Below, in pieces: positions 17,254-24,521 of a stretch of DNA of 48,697 nt. The notes under the pieces are model-generated. The model did no database searches, had not been told where the DNA came from, and saw only the letters and a list, made by a program, of their open reading frames with translations. Both the position numbers and the translations under genes were made by a program. This DNA is from Pontiella desulfatans (GTDB lineage: Bacteria; Verrucomicrobiota; Kiritimatiellia; Kiritimatiellales; Pontiellaceae): NCBI GenBank assembly GCA_029287275.1, contig JARFRL010000178.1, forward strand, positions 1 through 48,697. Direction: 5' to 3'. The first letter of the stretch is position 1. Every line of letters begins with the position of its first letter.

Positions 17254-19162
17254 GCCACTCCTCCCGCTCATTCTAGGCGTCGCCGCCTTCTGGCTGGCGC
17301 TCGCGCCCGCGAACGCGGTTGAAATCAAAAATTCCGAATGCCTGGAGTGCCACGGCGAGGAGGACGCGGAGCCGTTCATCAACGGCCATCTGTTCGAGGG
17401 ATCCGTTCACGCCGACAACCAATGCGTCAGTTGTCATAGCGACATCACGGAGGCCATGCACGACACCCCGTTGAAAAAAGTCGACTGCTCCGAGTGCCAC
17501 GACATCGAGTCGGAAATCTATCTTCAAAGCTCGCATGGACAGGCGTTGCGCAAGGGGCGCGACCAAGCCGCCACCTGCAAAGACTGCCACGGCGACGCCC
17601 ACCGAATCGTATACTCGAAAAACCCGGAATCCCCCATAAACCGCGGCAACATCGCCAATACCTGCGCGCGCTGCCACGGCGACGTGGAGGAGATGAAAAA
17701 GTTCAACCTGCATCAGCTCGCGCCCATCGACAGCTACGAACACAGCGTCCACGGCCTCGCCAATCAGAACGACGGCTCGTTTGCCGCCACCTGCACCGAC
17801 TGCCACGGCTCGCACAACCTGCTGAAATCGACCAACCCAGAGTCAAAGCTCTACTGGCGGAACATTCCCAACACCTGCGGAAAATGCCATGAAAACATCG
17901 CGCGGACCTTTTCTCGCAGCGTCCACGGCGAAGCCGTCGCGGAAGGCGTCAAAGACGCGCCCACCTGCACCGACTGCCACGGCGAGCACGAGATCGCCGC
18001 CGTCGCGTCCGCGGACTCCAAGGTCTCGTCCGCGAATATTTCCGAAACCTGCGCGTCCTGCCACGCCGCGGAACGCATCGTCACCAAATACCGTTTGCCC
18101 AAGTTCGCCGTTGAAACCTACATGGACAGCTACCACGGCCTCTCCATGCGCCTCGGCTCGGTCACCGCGGCCAACTGCTCCTCCTGCCACGGCAAACACG
18201 ACATTCTGCCCTCGTCCGACCCGCGCTCCTCCATCCATCCCGAAAACCTGCGAAAAACCTGTAGCGTCTGCCACGCCGGCGTGACCGATCTGGTGGCGCG
18301 GGGGCAGATTCACTCCGGCACGCGGCCAGGCATGCAGAAAACCGCCAGTTCCGTCGTGCGCAACATCTACGTCATCCTCTTCCTCGTCGTGCTCGGCGGC
18401 ATGCTCTTCCACAACGCGCTCGACCTCTTCCACAAACTCCGCGAGCACTTCAAAAAGCTCAAGGCATCCGAAGGCGGCCCCCATCGGATGACCGTGAACG
18501 AGCGGATCCAGCACGCGATTCTCGCGACGACGTTCATCGTCCTCGGCTACACCGGCTTCGCGCTGGTCAACCCCGACGCCTGGTGGGCGCGGCCCTTCGT
18601 CGGGAACACCTACGACTTCCGCGGGTACGGTCATCGCCTGATGGCGATCCTGTTCATAGGGCTGAGCGTCTACCATTTCGGCTACGTGTGCTTCACCAAA
18701 CGCGGCCGCTGGCAGATCAAGCAACTCGCGCCGCGCTGGTCCGACTTCGTTCACTTCGGGCAGATGATCGGCTTCTACATGGGCCTCCGCAAGGAACGCG
18801 CCCGCTTCGAGCACTACAGCTACATCGAAAAGGCCGAATACTGGGCGCTCGTCTGGGGCTCCGTCATCATGGTGCTCACCGGCGCGCTGATGACCTTCAA
18901 CACCTGGACGCTGGCCCACTTCCCGAAATGGTTCCTCGATGTCTGCATCGCGATCCACTACTACGAAGCCATTCTCGCCTGCGCCGCGATCATCATCTGG
19001 CACTTTTACTTCGTCATGTTCGATCCCGAGGAATATCCCGTCAAATGGACCTTCATCTCCGGACGCGAAGGCCCGTCGGACAAGGAGCGCCTCAGTCCCG
19101 AGGAAAGCACCATCGGCAAAAAGAAAGAGAAGAAAGCCGCCCAAAAGGAGACCCGCGAATGA
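17195..19162 (+). CDS. CbcL-like multiheme cytochrome c/cytochrome b fusion
   Basis: A protein of about 655 residues starting at the ATG at 17195 (GAGG six bases before it; an ATG at 17222 is an alternative). A signal/anchor segment is followed by eleven CXXCH motifs (first Cys49, last Cys356; for example CLECH, CSECH, CTDCH, CSVCH). The C-terminal 270 residues form a membrane cytochrome b domain with candidate heme b ligands in RIQHAIL, GHRLMAI, VYHFGY and AIHYYEA. This c/b fusion layout matches Geobacter CbcL, an inner-membrane quinol oxidoreductase used for low-potential acceptors. It overlaps the ImcH-like gene by 59 bases and the next gene by 4. Confidence 0.88.
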   Translation: MKNGKKPAAMTATPVSPSCKPLLPLILGVAAFWLALAPANAVEIKNSECLECHGEEDAEPFINGHLFEGSVHADNQCVSCHSDITEAMHDTPLKKVDCSECHDIESEIYLQSSHGQALRKGRDQAATCKDCHGDAHRIVYSKNPESPINRGNIANTCARCHGDVEEMKKFNLHQLAPIDSYEHSVHGLANQNDGSFAATCTDCHGSHNLLKSTNPESKLYWRNIPNTCGKCHENIARTFSRSVHGEAVAEGVKDAPTCTDCHGEHEIAAVASADSKVSSANISETCASCHAAERIVTKYRLPKFAVETYMDSYHGLSMRLGSVTAANCSSCHGKHDILPSSDPRSSIHPENLRKTCSVCHAGVTDLVARGQIHSGTRPGMQKTASSVVRNIYVILFLVVLGGMLFHNALDLFHKLREHFKKLKASEGGPHRMTVNERIQHAILATTFIVLGYTGFALVNPDAWWARPFVGNTYDFRGYGHRLMAILFIGLSVYHFGYVCFTKRGRWQIKQLAPRWSDFVHFGQMIGFYMGLRKERARFEHYSYIEKAEYWALVWGSVIMVLTGALMTFNTWTLAHFPKWFLDVCIAIHYYEAILACAAIIIWHFYFVMFDPEEYPVKWTFISGREGPSDKERLSPEESTIGKKKEKKAAQKETRE

Positions 19163-19848
19163 CCACGAAACAACGACTCGCCCTATTCGCCGCGTTGACG
19201 CTCGCGAGCGCCGCGGCCGCGGCGCCGACAGCCGGACGCCTCGGCACGGTCTTGGCCACGGAAAACGCCGACATCTACACCTACGTTCAGCTTGAATTCG
19301 ATGGAGAAAAGGTTTGGTACGCCGTCCCCTCCGTCGAACTCGCGGTTGGAGACCAGGTCGCCGCCCCCGCGGGAATGGCCATCAAAAACTTTCACAGCCA
19401 GACGCTCGACCGCGACTTCGAGGTGGTCTACTTCGCCGCGGGCTTCAACACGACGCCCGCCGCGGCGCCAAAAACGGGCGCGCTACCCGCCGGCCACCCG
19501 CCCATCGACGGATCCGCCGCGCTCTCCTACGATTTCTCGAAAATCGCGCGGCCCGAAGGAGCCAAAACCGTCGCGGAAATCCACGCGAACCCGGCGTCGC
19601 TTGCCGGAAAACAGGTCATTGCTCGCGGCGTCGCGGTGAAGGTCACCAACCACATCATGGGAAAGAACTGGATTCACCTGCGCGACGGAACCGGCGACGC
19701 GGCGTCCAACGATCTCACCGTCACCACCACGAACGCGGTGGAGCTCGGCGCGACCATCACCGCCACCGGCGTCCTCGCCACCAACCTTGATTTCGGCCAC
19801 GGCTACCAATACGCCATCCTGCTCCAAGATGCCTCAACGAAGGATTAA
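19159..19848 (+). CDS. NrfJ-like exported OB-fold protein
   Basis: A 229-residue protein with a signal peptide (MTTKQRLALFAALTLASAAA). The first half (GRLGTVLATENADIYTYVQL, VWYAVPSVELAVGDQV, then MAIKNFHSQTLDRDFEVVYF) matches the NrfJ-related family found beside multiheme cytochrome genes. The second half (GKQVIARGVAVKVTNHIMGK, NWIHLRDGTGD, GATITATGVLATNLDFGHGY) looks like a nucleic-acid-type OB fold reused outside the cytoplasm. Its ATG overlaps the CbcL-like stop (ATGA). The function is unknown; a periplasmic assembly or stabilising role for the cytochromes is a guess from context. Confidence 0.7.
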   Translation: MTTKQRLALFAALTLASAAAAAPTAGRLGTVLATENADIYTYVQLEFDGEKVWYAVPSVELAVGDQVAAPAGMAIKNFHSQTLDRDFEVVYFAAGFNTTPAAAPKTGALPAGHPPIDGSAALSYDFSKIARPEGAKTVAEIHANPASLAGKQVIARGVAVKVTNHIMGKNWIHLRDGTGDAASNDLTVTTTNAVELGATITATGVLATNLDFGHGYQYAILLQDASTKD

Positions 19849-19871
19849 GGAAACCACCCCCGCGCCCTAAC

Positions 19872-20636
19872 TCATGGCGCGTAGCGGATTCGGTAGAAGC
19901 GGTTTGACGCCGTCACTCCGCCCACCTCCACCGCGTTGGTGGAGAAGAGTCCCACCCCCGCGATATCGATCGCGGAGCCGACGTCGGAAAAGGGCTCCGA
20001 CAGACTGGAAGTCGACTGCAGCATATCGCGCCGTCCGCCGACCGTGTCCCAAACGATCCGAACGTCGCCGCCTTCCAGCGCGAGCGTGGAAATCAGATAG
20101 GGAGGCCCACAGTCGAAGTCGGCCAGGTCGTAGAGATTGTCCCCGTCGTTATCCAGCCCCACGAAATCACCAATCGACCAGTTTTCGTTCATATTCGCGG
20201 TAAACACATCGTTACACGGATTATCCGCCAGCGTGCCGGATGTTCCATAATAGGGCGGCTTCACGTTTTCCGCGGGAGGAGTTTCGGGGTCATGACACTC
20301 GGCCGTGTAGCAGGTCGGAATACCATTCGCGGCGTGATGAGCGCGCAATCCCGATCCAACATGGCAACCCGCGCAATTCGAAAGAAACGGGTCGTCTCCG
20401 GGAGTGTTGTGACACAGCGAGCAGTCCGTGTTCATGTAATCTTTGTTCCGATGCATTTCATGTTTACTGTCCGAGGGAAAGACCGTGCCTTTGAAGCTGG
20501 CCGGTCCATCAAAATCGCCGTGGCACGTTTTACAGCCGTCCGTATACAGTTCGTACCCAAAGCTCGCGTGGCAAACGGCCATCGCGAAGATGACCATCCA
20601 ATTAACCATACCCCTTTTAAGAACATCCGCGCTCAT
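19872..20636 (-). CDS. Secreted tri- or tetraheme cytochrome with NRFYR tail
   Basis: About 254 residues from the ATG at 20636 (AGGAAA a few bases upstream); ATGs at 20666 and 20675 are alternatives. An export signal (VNWMVIFAMAVCHASFG) is followed by CKTCH, CSLCH and CAGCH, and by CYTAECH, a CX4CH site of the kind that binds heme in some tetraheme cytochromes. An Asp/Asn-rich stretch (VGLDNDGDNLYDLADFD) resembles a calcium-binding loop. The C-terminal 70 residues form a beta-rich tail ending SNRFYRIRYAP, closely similar in style to the tail of the nonaheme protein at 10841-13075. It converges on the NrfJ-like gene. Confidence 0.8.
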   Translation of the reverse strand: MSADVLKRGMVNWMVIFAMAVCHASFGYELYTDGCKTCHGDFDGPASFKGTVFPSDSKHEMHRNKDYMNTDCSLCHNTPGDDPFLSNCAGCHVGSGLRAHHAANGIPTCYTAECHDPETPPAENVKPPYYGTSGTLADNPCNDVFTANMNENWSIGDFVGLDNDGDNLYDLADFDCGPPYLISTLALEGGDVRIVWDTVGGRRDMLQSTSSLSEPFSDVGSAIDIAGVGLFSTNAVEVGGVTASNRFYRIRYAP

Positions 20637-21129
20637 CGTCTGATTTCCTGTTGGTTTCGTCTTCATATTTTCCATTTAAACGACAGGCCAATCTCGACGT
20701 TCAGCAAAGCCGCGCGGGAAAACCGCCTGTTAGGCTCAAACTATGCTTTTACAGCGTGAGCGCAATGATCATTTCACTCATGTCTCAAGCGGGATTCCGT
20801 CTACGCAAGCGACACCTAACCGCTCAACCATAAGCACTTACACCCTCCACAAGACGCAAGAAGCACGCCATGACATTAAAAAACCATCGAAGGCCGGATC
20901 AGGCGGAATAAAGGACCACGACCGCTTGCGGGCCAGCCTTTTAGCGACTTTTCTAGTGCTTGAAAGATGGAAAGCCGGCGCGCGCCGCGCGGTTTTCCGC
21001 GGCCCATTGTACTTGTTCTCCCGCTTTGGTTAAGGCAAGTTTCGCTTTCACCAAGGGTTTTTTTGGAATACGTCGAGGGGCGCCATTTTTTCCCTCGTTC
21101 AAACGCATCGCCCCTGCTTCAGGATACGT
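20637..21129. other. Divergent intergenic region, no confident gene
   Basis: Almost 500 bases separate the cytochrome gene (minus) from the acyl-CoA dehydrogenase gene (plus). The left two thirds contain no convincing frame on either strand and should hold the promoters of both genes, though no clean -35/-10 pair stands out. The right third could encode a small basic protein on the minus strand, described separately. Confidence 0.5.
20953..21108 (-). CDS. Possible small basic protein (51 residues)
   Basis: A short frame on the minus strand starts at an ATG at 21108 and would encode a Lys/Arg/Ala-rich protein containing KPLVKAKLALTKAGEQVQWA and ending FPSFKH. Codons look compatible with the neighbouring genes, and AGGGG precedes the ATG, although very closely. 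It diverges from the acyl-CoA dehydrogenase start by only 21 bases. I recognise no family, and the frame continues open upstream into antisense of the dehydrogenase, so it may be chance. Confidence 0.25.
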   Translation of the reverse strand: MRLNEGKNGAPRRIPKKPLVKAKLALTKAGEQVQWAAENRAARAGFPSFKH

Positions 21130-22518
21130 ATGGACGAAAACCTTGATCAATTTCTGCGCGACCACTTCAGCGCCCGGCCGGACTACTCCTCGTTCGACGA
21201 AGCGTTTCTGAGCGAATTCCTTAAAAAGGGGCCGCTTCACCGTTTCATTCCAACCGAGCTCGGCGGCCGCTTTGAAAGCTCGCTCGACTGCATGGCCCTG
21301 CTGGACATGGTCTCCTACCACTGCCTCCCGCTGGGATTGGCGCTGGGCATCACGGGCTCCCTGTTTCTGCGCCCCATGGCCCGGCTCGCGCCCGCGGAGC
21401 TGAAAGCCGCGGTCCTGCCGCGCTTCCTCGACAGCGCGGAGCTCGGCGGCATGATGATCACCGAGCCCACCGGCGGAACCGACATCTTCGGCCTGCGCAG
21501 CACCCTCGAAACCGGAGGCGGGCGCGCCACGCTCAACGGCGTCAAATGCTGGGGCGGCCTCACCGGCCGCGCCGAGCACTGGCTGGTCGCCGCCCGCGTC
21601 AAAAAGGGCGACAAGCTCACGCGCCGAGTCGCGATGGTCTACGTGCCGCTGGCCACCGAAGGCGTCGCCGTGGAGAACTACTTCGACGCGCTGGGACTTC
21701 AACCCATTTCGTACGGCTCCACCCGCTACGCCAACGTCGACCTGCCGGAATCCTATGTCATCACCCCGCCGGGCGGCAGCGCGCTGCGGGACATCCTCGA
21801 CACGCTCTTCCGCAGTCGGATGGGCGTCGCCGCGATCGCGGCCGGCCAATGCCGCCGGCTCGCGGACGAGGTCGCCGAGCGCGCCCGCGTTCGCGTCGCG
21901 TTCGGACAAACGATCGATGGATACGACCAGGTTCAATACCGGCTGTCCGGCCTGCGCGGCTATCAGCAAATCAATCAGAGCTTGTGGAATTTCACCGGCG
22001 TCTGGTCGGACCTGCATGAAGATGTTTCCGGCGACCATCTGCTGGCCAACGCCTCCAAAACCATCTCCTCGAACGGGCTGTCCGCCGCGGCGGATTCCGC
22101 GGTTCAGGTGTTCGCTTCGGCCGCCTACAAGCGCGACCACGTGGTCGGCCGCGCCTTCACCGACGCGCGGCCCTTCCAGATTTTCGAGGGCGTCAACGAC
22201 GTGCTTCAAGAAAACACCTACGACGTTCTCGCGAGCCGCCACGGCGGCGTTGACATCGAGGCGGTGGAAAAGGAGCTGGCGCGGTACGGCCTCGGGCTGT
22301 CCGAAAACATTCCCGCCGCGGCCCGCGAAGCGTTGGCGCTCGACGCCGAGTTGAGCCAGCGCCAGAAAGTGCGATACGGGGAATTGATTTCCTGGATGTT
22401 GGCGCTGTCCACGCTCGAGAATCAATCGGCCGCGGAGCGCGGCCCGATCGAGGACGGCCAACGCTTGGCCCAGCGGCATCTCGCGGCGCTCGCCGCGGAA
22501 CTGCCCTACCTCGGATAA
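21130..22518 (+). CDS. Acyl-CoA dehydrogenase family protein
   Basis: A 462-residue flavoprotein of the acyl-CoA dehydrogenase superfamily. The mid-domain signature (GGMMITEPTGGTDIFGLRST, then GVKCWGGLTGRAEHW) and the C-terminal FAD/catalytic segment (ARPFQIFEGVNDVLQENTYD) are present. The Glu of FEG aligns with the general base of medium-chain enzymes. AGGA lies about six bases before the ATG. It stands alone, without an electron-transfer flavoprotein, thiolase or acyl-CoA ligase in the window, so substrate and pathway are unknown. It lies between the multiheme cytochrome locus and the cytochrome maturation genes, but no functional link is evident. Confidence 0.85.
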   Translation: MDENLDQFLRDHFSARPDYSSFDEAFLSEFLKKGPLHRFIPTELGGRFESSLDCMALLDMVSYHCLPLGLALGITGSLFLRPMARLAPAELKAAVLPRFLDSAELGGMMITEPTGGTDIFGLRSTLETGGGRATLNGVKCWGGLTGRAEHWLVAARVKKGDKLTRRVAMVYVPLATEGVAVENYFDALGLQPISYGSTRYANVDLPESYVITPPGGSALRDILDTLFRSRMGVAAIAAGQCRRLADEVAERARVRVAFGQTIDGYDQVQYRLSGLRGYQQINQSLWNFTGVWSDLHEDVSGDHLLANASKTISSNGLSAAADSAVQVFASAAYKRDHVVGRAFTDARPFQIFEGVNDVLQENTYDVLASRHGGVDIEAVEKELARYGLGLSENIPAAAREALALDAELSQRQKVRYGELISWMLALSTLENQSAAERGPIEDGQRLAQRHLAALAAELPYLG

Positions 22519-22598
22519 TCAAGCCGACCCTTTAGAGCAACGACTGAGATGCCGTTGTAATACCAGTTTCTAAAAACTTCTCAGACTAAATTTAATGG

Positions 22599-22673
22599 AA
22601 ACCACAAAATACTCAGGGATCGCAAAATAGGGCAATTGCTGTTCTTTTGTGATCTATGTGAATTTTGTGGTTT
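22599..22673. repeat. Long hairpin-forming inverted repeat, likely dispersed element
   Basis: AAACCACAAAAT (22599-22610) and ATTTTGTGGTTT (22662-22673) form a perfect 12-base inverted repeat. Inside it a second pair (GATCGCAAAA with TTTTGTGATC) is complementary with one G-U-type mismatch. The whole would fold into an interrupted stem of about 75 bases in the gap between convergent genes. Its wording (…TTTTGTGATC…TTTTGTGGTTT) resembles the dispersed hairpin repeats seen between genes in many environmental genomes. It has no T-run and is AT-rich compared with its surroundings. Confidence 0.6.
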
Positions 22674-22763
22674 AGCACCATTAACGCCTAAATGTTTTTG
22701 AGAGGGGGTTGAAAACCTTCCAGCCCCGCCACTAGAGCCCGGGCAGCGCGTTAGTGAACGATG

Positions 22764-24521
22764 CTAGCGGCCGCTTCTCCAAACCTTGACGGGAATCAGG
22801 CCGGCGAAAATCACCACGAGCTGCGAGGCCACGAACACCAGCAACCAGAAGGTGGCGGACGAGGTGAAGCCGTAGGAGTGCAGGCCGACGCTCAGCTGAT
22901 TGACGCCGAACCACGACCACGCCGTGACGATGTTGCCGGTGACGGCCATGACCGCGAAGCCGCGGCTTCCGACCATCTTGCCGTACTTGGCGTGCAGCAT
23001 GATCGCGTTCCAGATCACGATCAAAAGCGCGCCGTTTTCCTTCGGATCCCACCCCCAGAAGCGGCCCCAGGAGTCGTCGGCCCAAAGACCGCCGAGAACG
23101 GTGCCGACGAAGCTGAGCAACAGCGCGAAGCAGGCGGTGCCGTACATCATGCGAAACATGTTGTCGCGGGTCGCCTCGTCCACCCGACGGGTCAACAGCC
23201 CCGCGAGAATGTAAAAGACGCCGATCGTGCCGGCCACGAAGGTGGCCATGTAGCCGAGCGTCACGGTGATCACGTGGGTCGCCAGCCAGAAACGGGTGTC
23301 GAGCACGGCGCGCATCTGCTCCATCGTGTCGCCGTCACCCGCGAGGAAATGGGCGACCAGCAGCGTGGTGAAGCCCGCGATGCCGCCGACGAGATTGCCC
23401 ATGCCTTCGGCCTTGCGGTAGACCAGCTCCAGAACAATGCCGGCGAGCACGGCCGCCCAGCCGATGAAGATGGCGGAGGAATACAGATTGGTGACGGGCG
23501 GATAGCCGGATAGAAACACGCGGGCGATGATCGCGAAGGTGTGCGGAATGAACGCGCAGATCATCAGCGCGAGGCCCGCGCTGATCGGGCCGCGTTTACG
23601 CGCCAACCAGCCGAAGCAGCTGAGCACGAACACGAGCAGGTAAAGCTGGGCCGATTTCATGAACGCGCCGAGGCGGTTGTAGAAGGTTTCAAACGGCATT
23701 TTTTCAAGCACCGCGGGGTTTTCGCGTTGGAGCGACGCGTTGTATTCGTTGAGCGTGTCGTTGAACCGCGCGACGTCCCCGTCGCGATAGGCGCTCAACA
23801 TGACGCCGAACTTCACGGCCATCGCGTCGGGCGGGCCAACGTTGCCCATGCTTTTCATGGCCGGGTGGTTGGCCAGCAACGCGCTCATCAGCGGTCGCCA
23901 TTTGGAATTCCCCGCGTTGGGGGGAACCGCCAGCGGGATGGAATATTTCCCTAGGCTCATGTAGCGCTGGGCGGTGGACATCAACTGCTCCGACGGGATC
24001 GCGGTCGGATCCTCGAAGGACGACATGACGTTCTGGTAGAGATAGAACTTGTTGGCCACTTTGATGACCTGCTTGTCGTACAGATCGCGCTGTTTTTCAT
24101 TCTTGGCGTAAGCGGAGCGCGACGCGGCGTCGAGGTTTCCAATGCGCGGCAGAATCTCGCGGAAGGAATAGCGGAAGCGCTTGCGCTCCTCGAGGCCGAG
24201 GCTGGAGAGCACGTCCATGTTCTCGACGCGGAAGACCTGGTAGTCCAACGCCTCGGGCCGTCCGGAAATGTTGTCGAGGAACCACTGGGTCGCGGAAACC
24301 CGCTCGCCTTCGTGATAGACCGACTGCTTGTCCGATAGAATCGTGAGGAAGTTGCGCGCCAGCGTGTCGATCGGCTTTTCGCGTCCTTCGTATTTAACCG
24401 GCAGCTGCCCGAAGGCGGTGACCTGGAAATCGGTTTCGCTTTCCTTCGGCGGCCGAACGCCGCTCTGGAAAAACCAGACCGCGAACAACACGACCACCCC
24501 GTTGATGATGATTTTTTTCAT
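22764..24521 (-). CDS. ccsA: Cytochrome c maturation protein CcsA/ResC with long N-terminal extension
   Basis: A 585-residue membrane protein of System II cytochrome c biogenesis, which carries heme across the inner membrane and attaches it to CXXCH apoproteins together with ResB. The C-terminal 270 residues contain multiple membrane helices and the tryptophan-rich heme-handling motif WADDSWGRFWGWDPKE. The first 310 residues are one anchor helix plus a large extracytoplasmic domain, an extension seen in CcsA of several PVC-type and Bacteroidetes genomes. The ATG at 24521 follows AGGAG and overlaps the ResB stop by one base (TGATG). It would serve the roughly 47 heme sites encoded nearby. Confidence 0.93.
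   Translation of the reverse strand: MKKIIINGVVVLFAVWFFQSGVRPPKESETDFQVTAFGQLPVKYEGREKPIDTLARNFLTILSDKQSVYHEGERVSATQWFLDNISGRPEALDYQVFRVENMDVLSSLGLEERKRFRYSFREILPRIGNLDAASRSAYAKNEKQRDLYDKQVIKVANKFYLYQNVMSSFEDPTAIPSEQLMSTAQRYMSLGKYSIPLAVPPNAGNSKWRPLMSALLANHPAMKSMGNVGPPDAMAVKFGVMLSAYRDGDVARFNDTLNEYNASLQRENPAVLEKMPFETFYNRLGAFMKSAQLYLLVFVLSCFGWLARKRGPISAGLALMICAFIPHTFAIIARVFLSGYPPVTNLYSSAIFIGWAAVLAGIVLELVYRKAEGMGNLVGGIAGFTTLLVAHFLAGDGDTMEQMRAVLDTRFWLATHVITVTLGYMATFVAGTIGVFYILAGLLTRRVDEATRDNMFRMMYGTACFALLLSFVGTVLGGLWADDSWGRFWGWDPKENGALLIVIWNAIMLHAKYGKMVGSRGFAVMAVTGNIVTAWSWFGVNQLSVGLHSYGFTSSATFWLLVFVASQLVVIFAGLIPVKVWRSGR

Noticed and set aside
15697..17382. Long open frame on the minus strand opposite the ImcH-like gene
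   Set aside because: It is antisense to a protein with seven heme motifs and membrane helices. The translation is a Gly/Val/Asp/His-rich mix with no family resemblance, as expected of antisense in high-GC DNA.
20953..22479. Very long minus-strand frame opposite the acyl-CoA dehydrogenase
   Set aside because: The plus-strand frame has full family motifs and a ribosome site. Only the short 3' end of the antisense frame, outside the dehydrogenase, was kept as a weak small-gene candidate.
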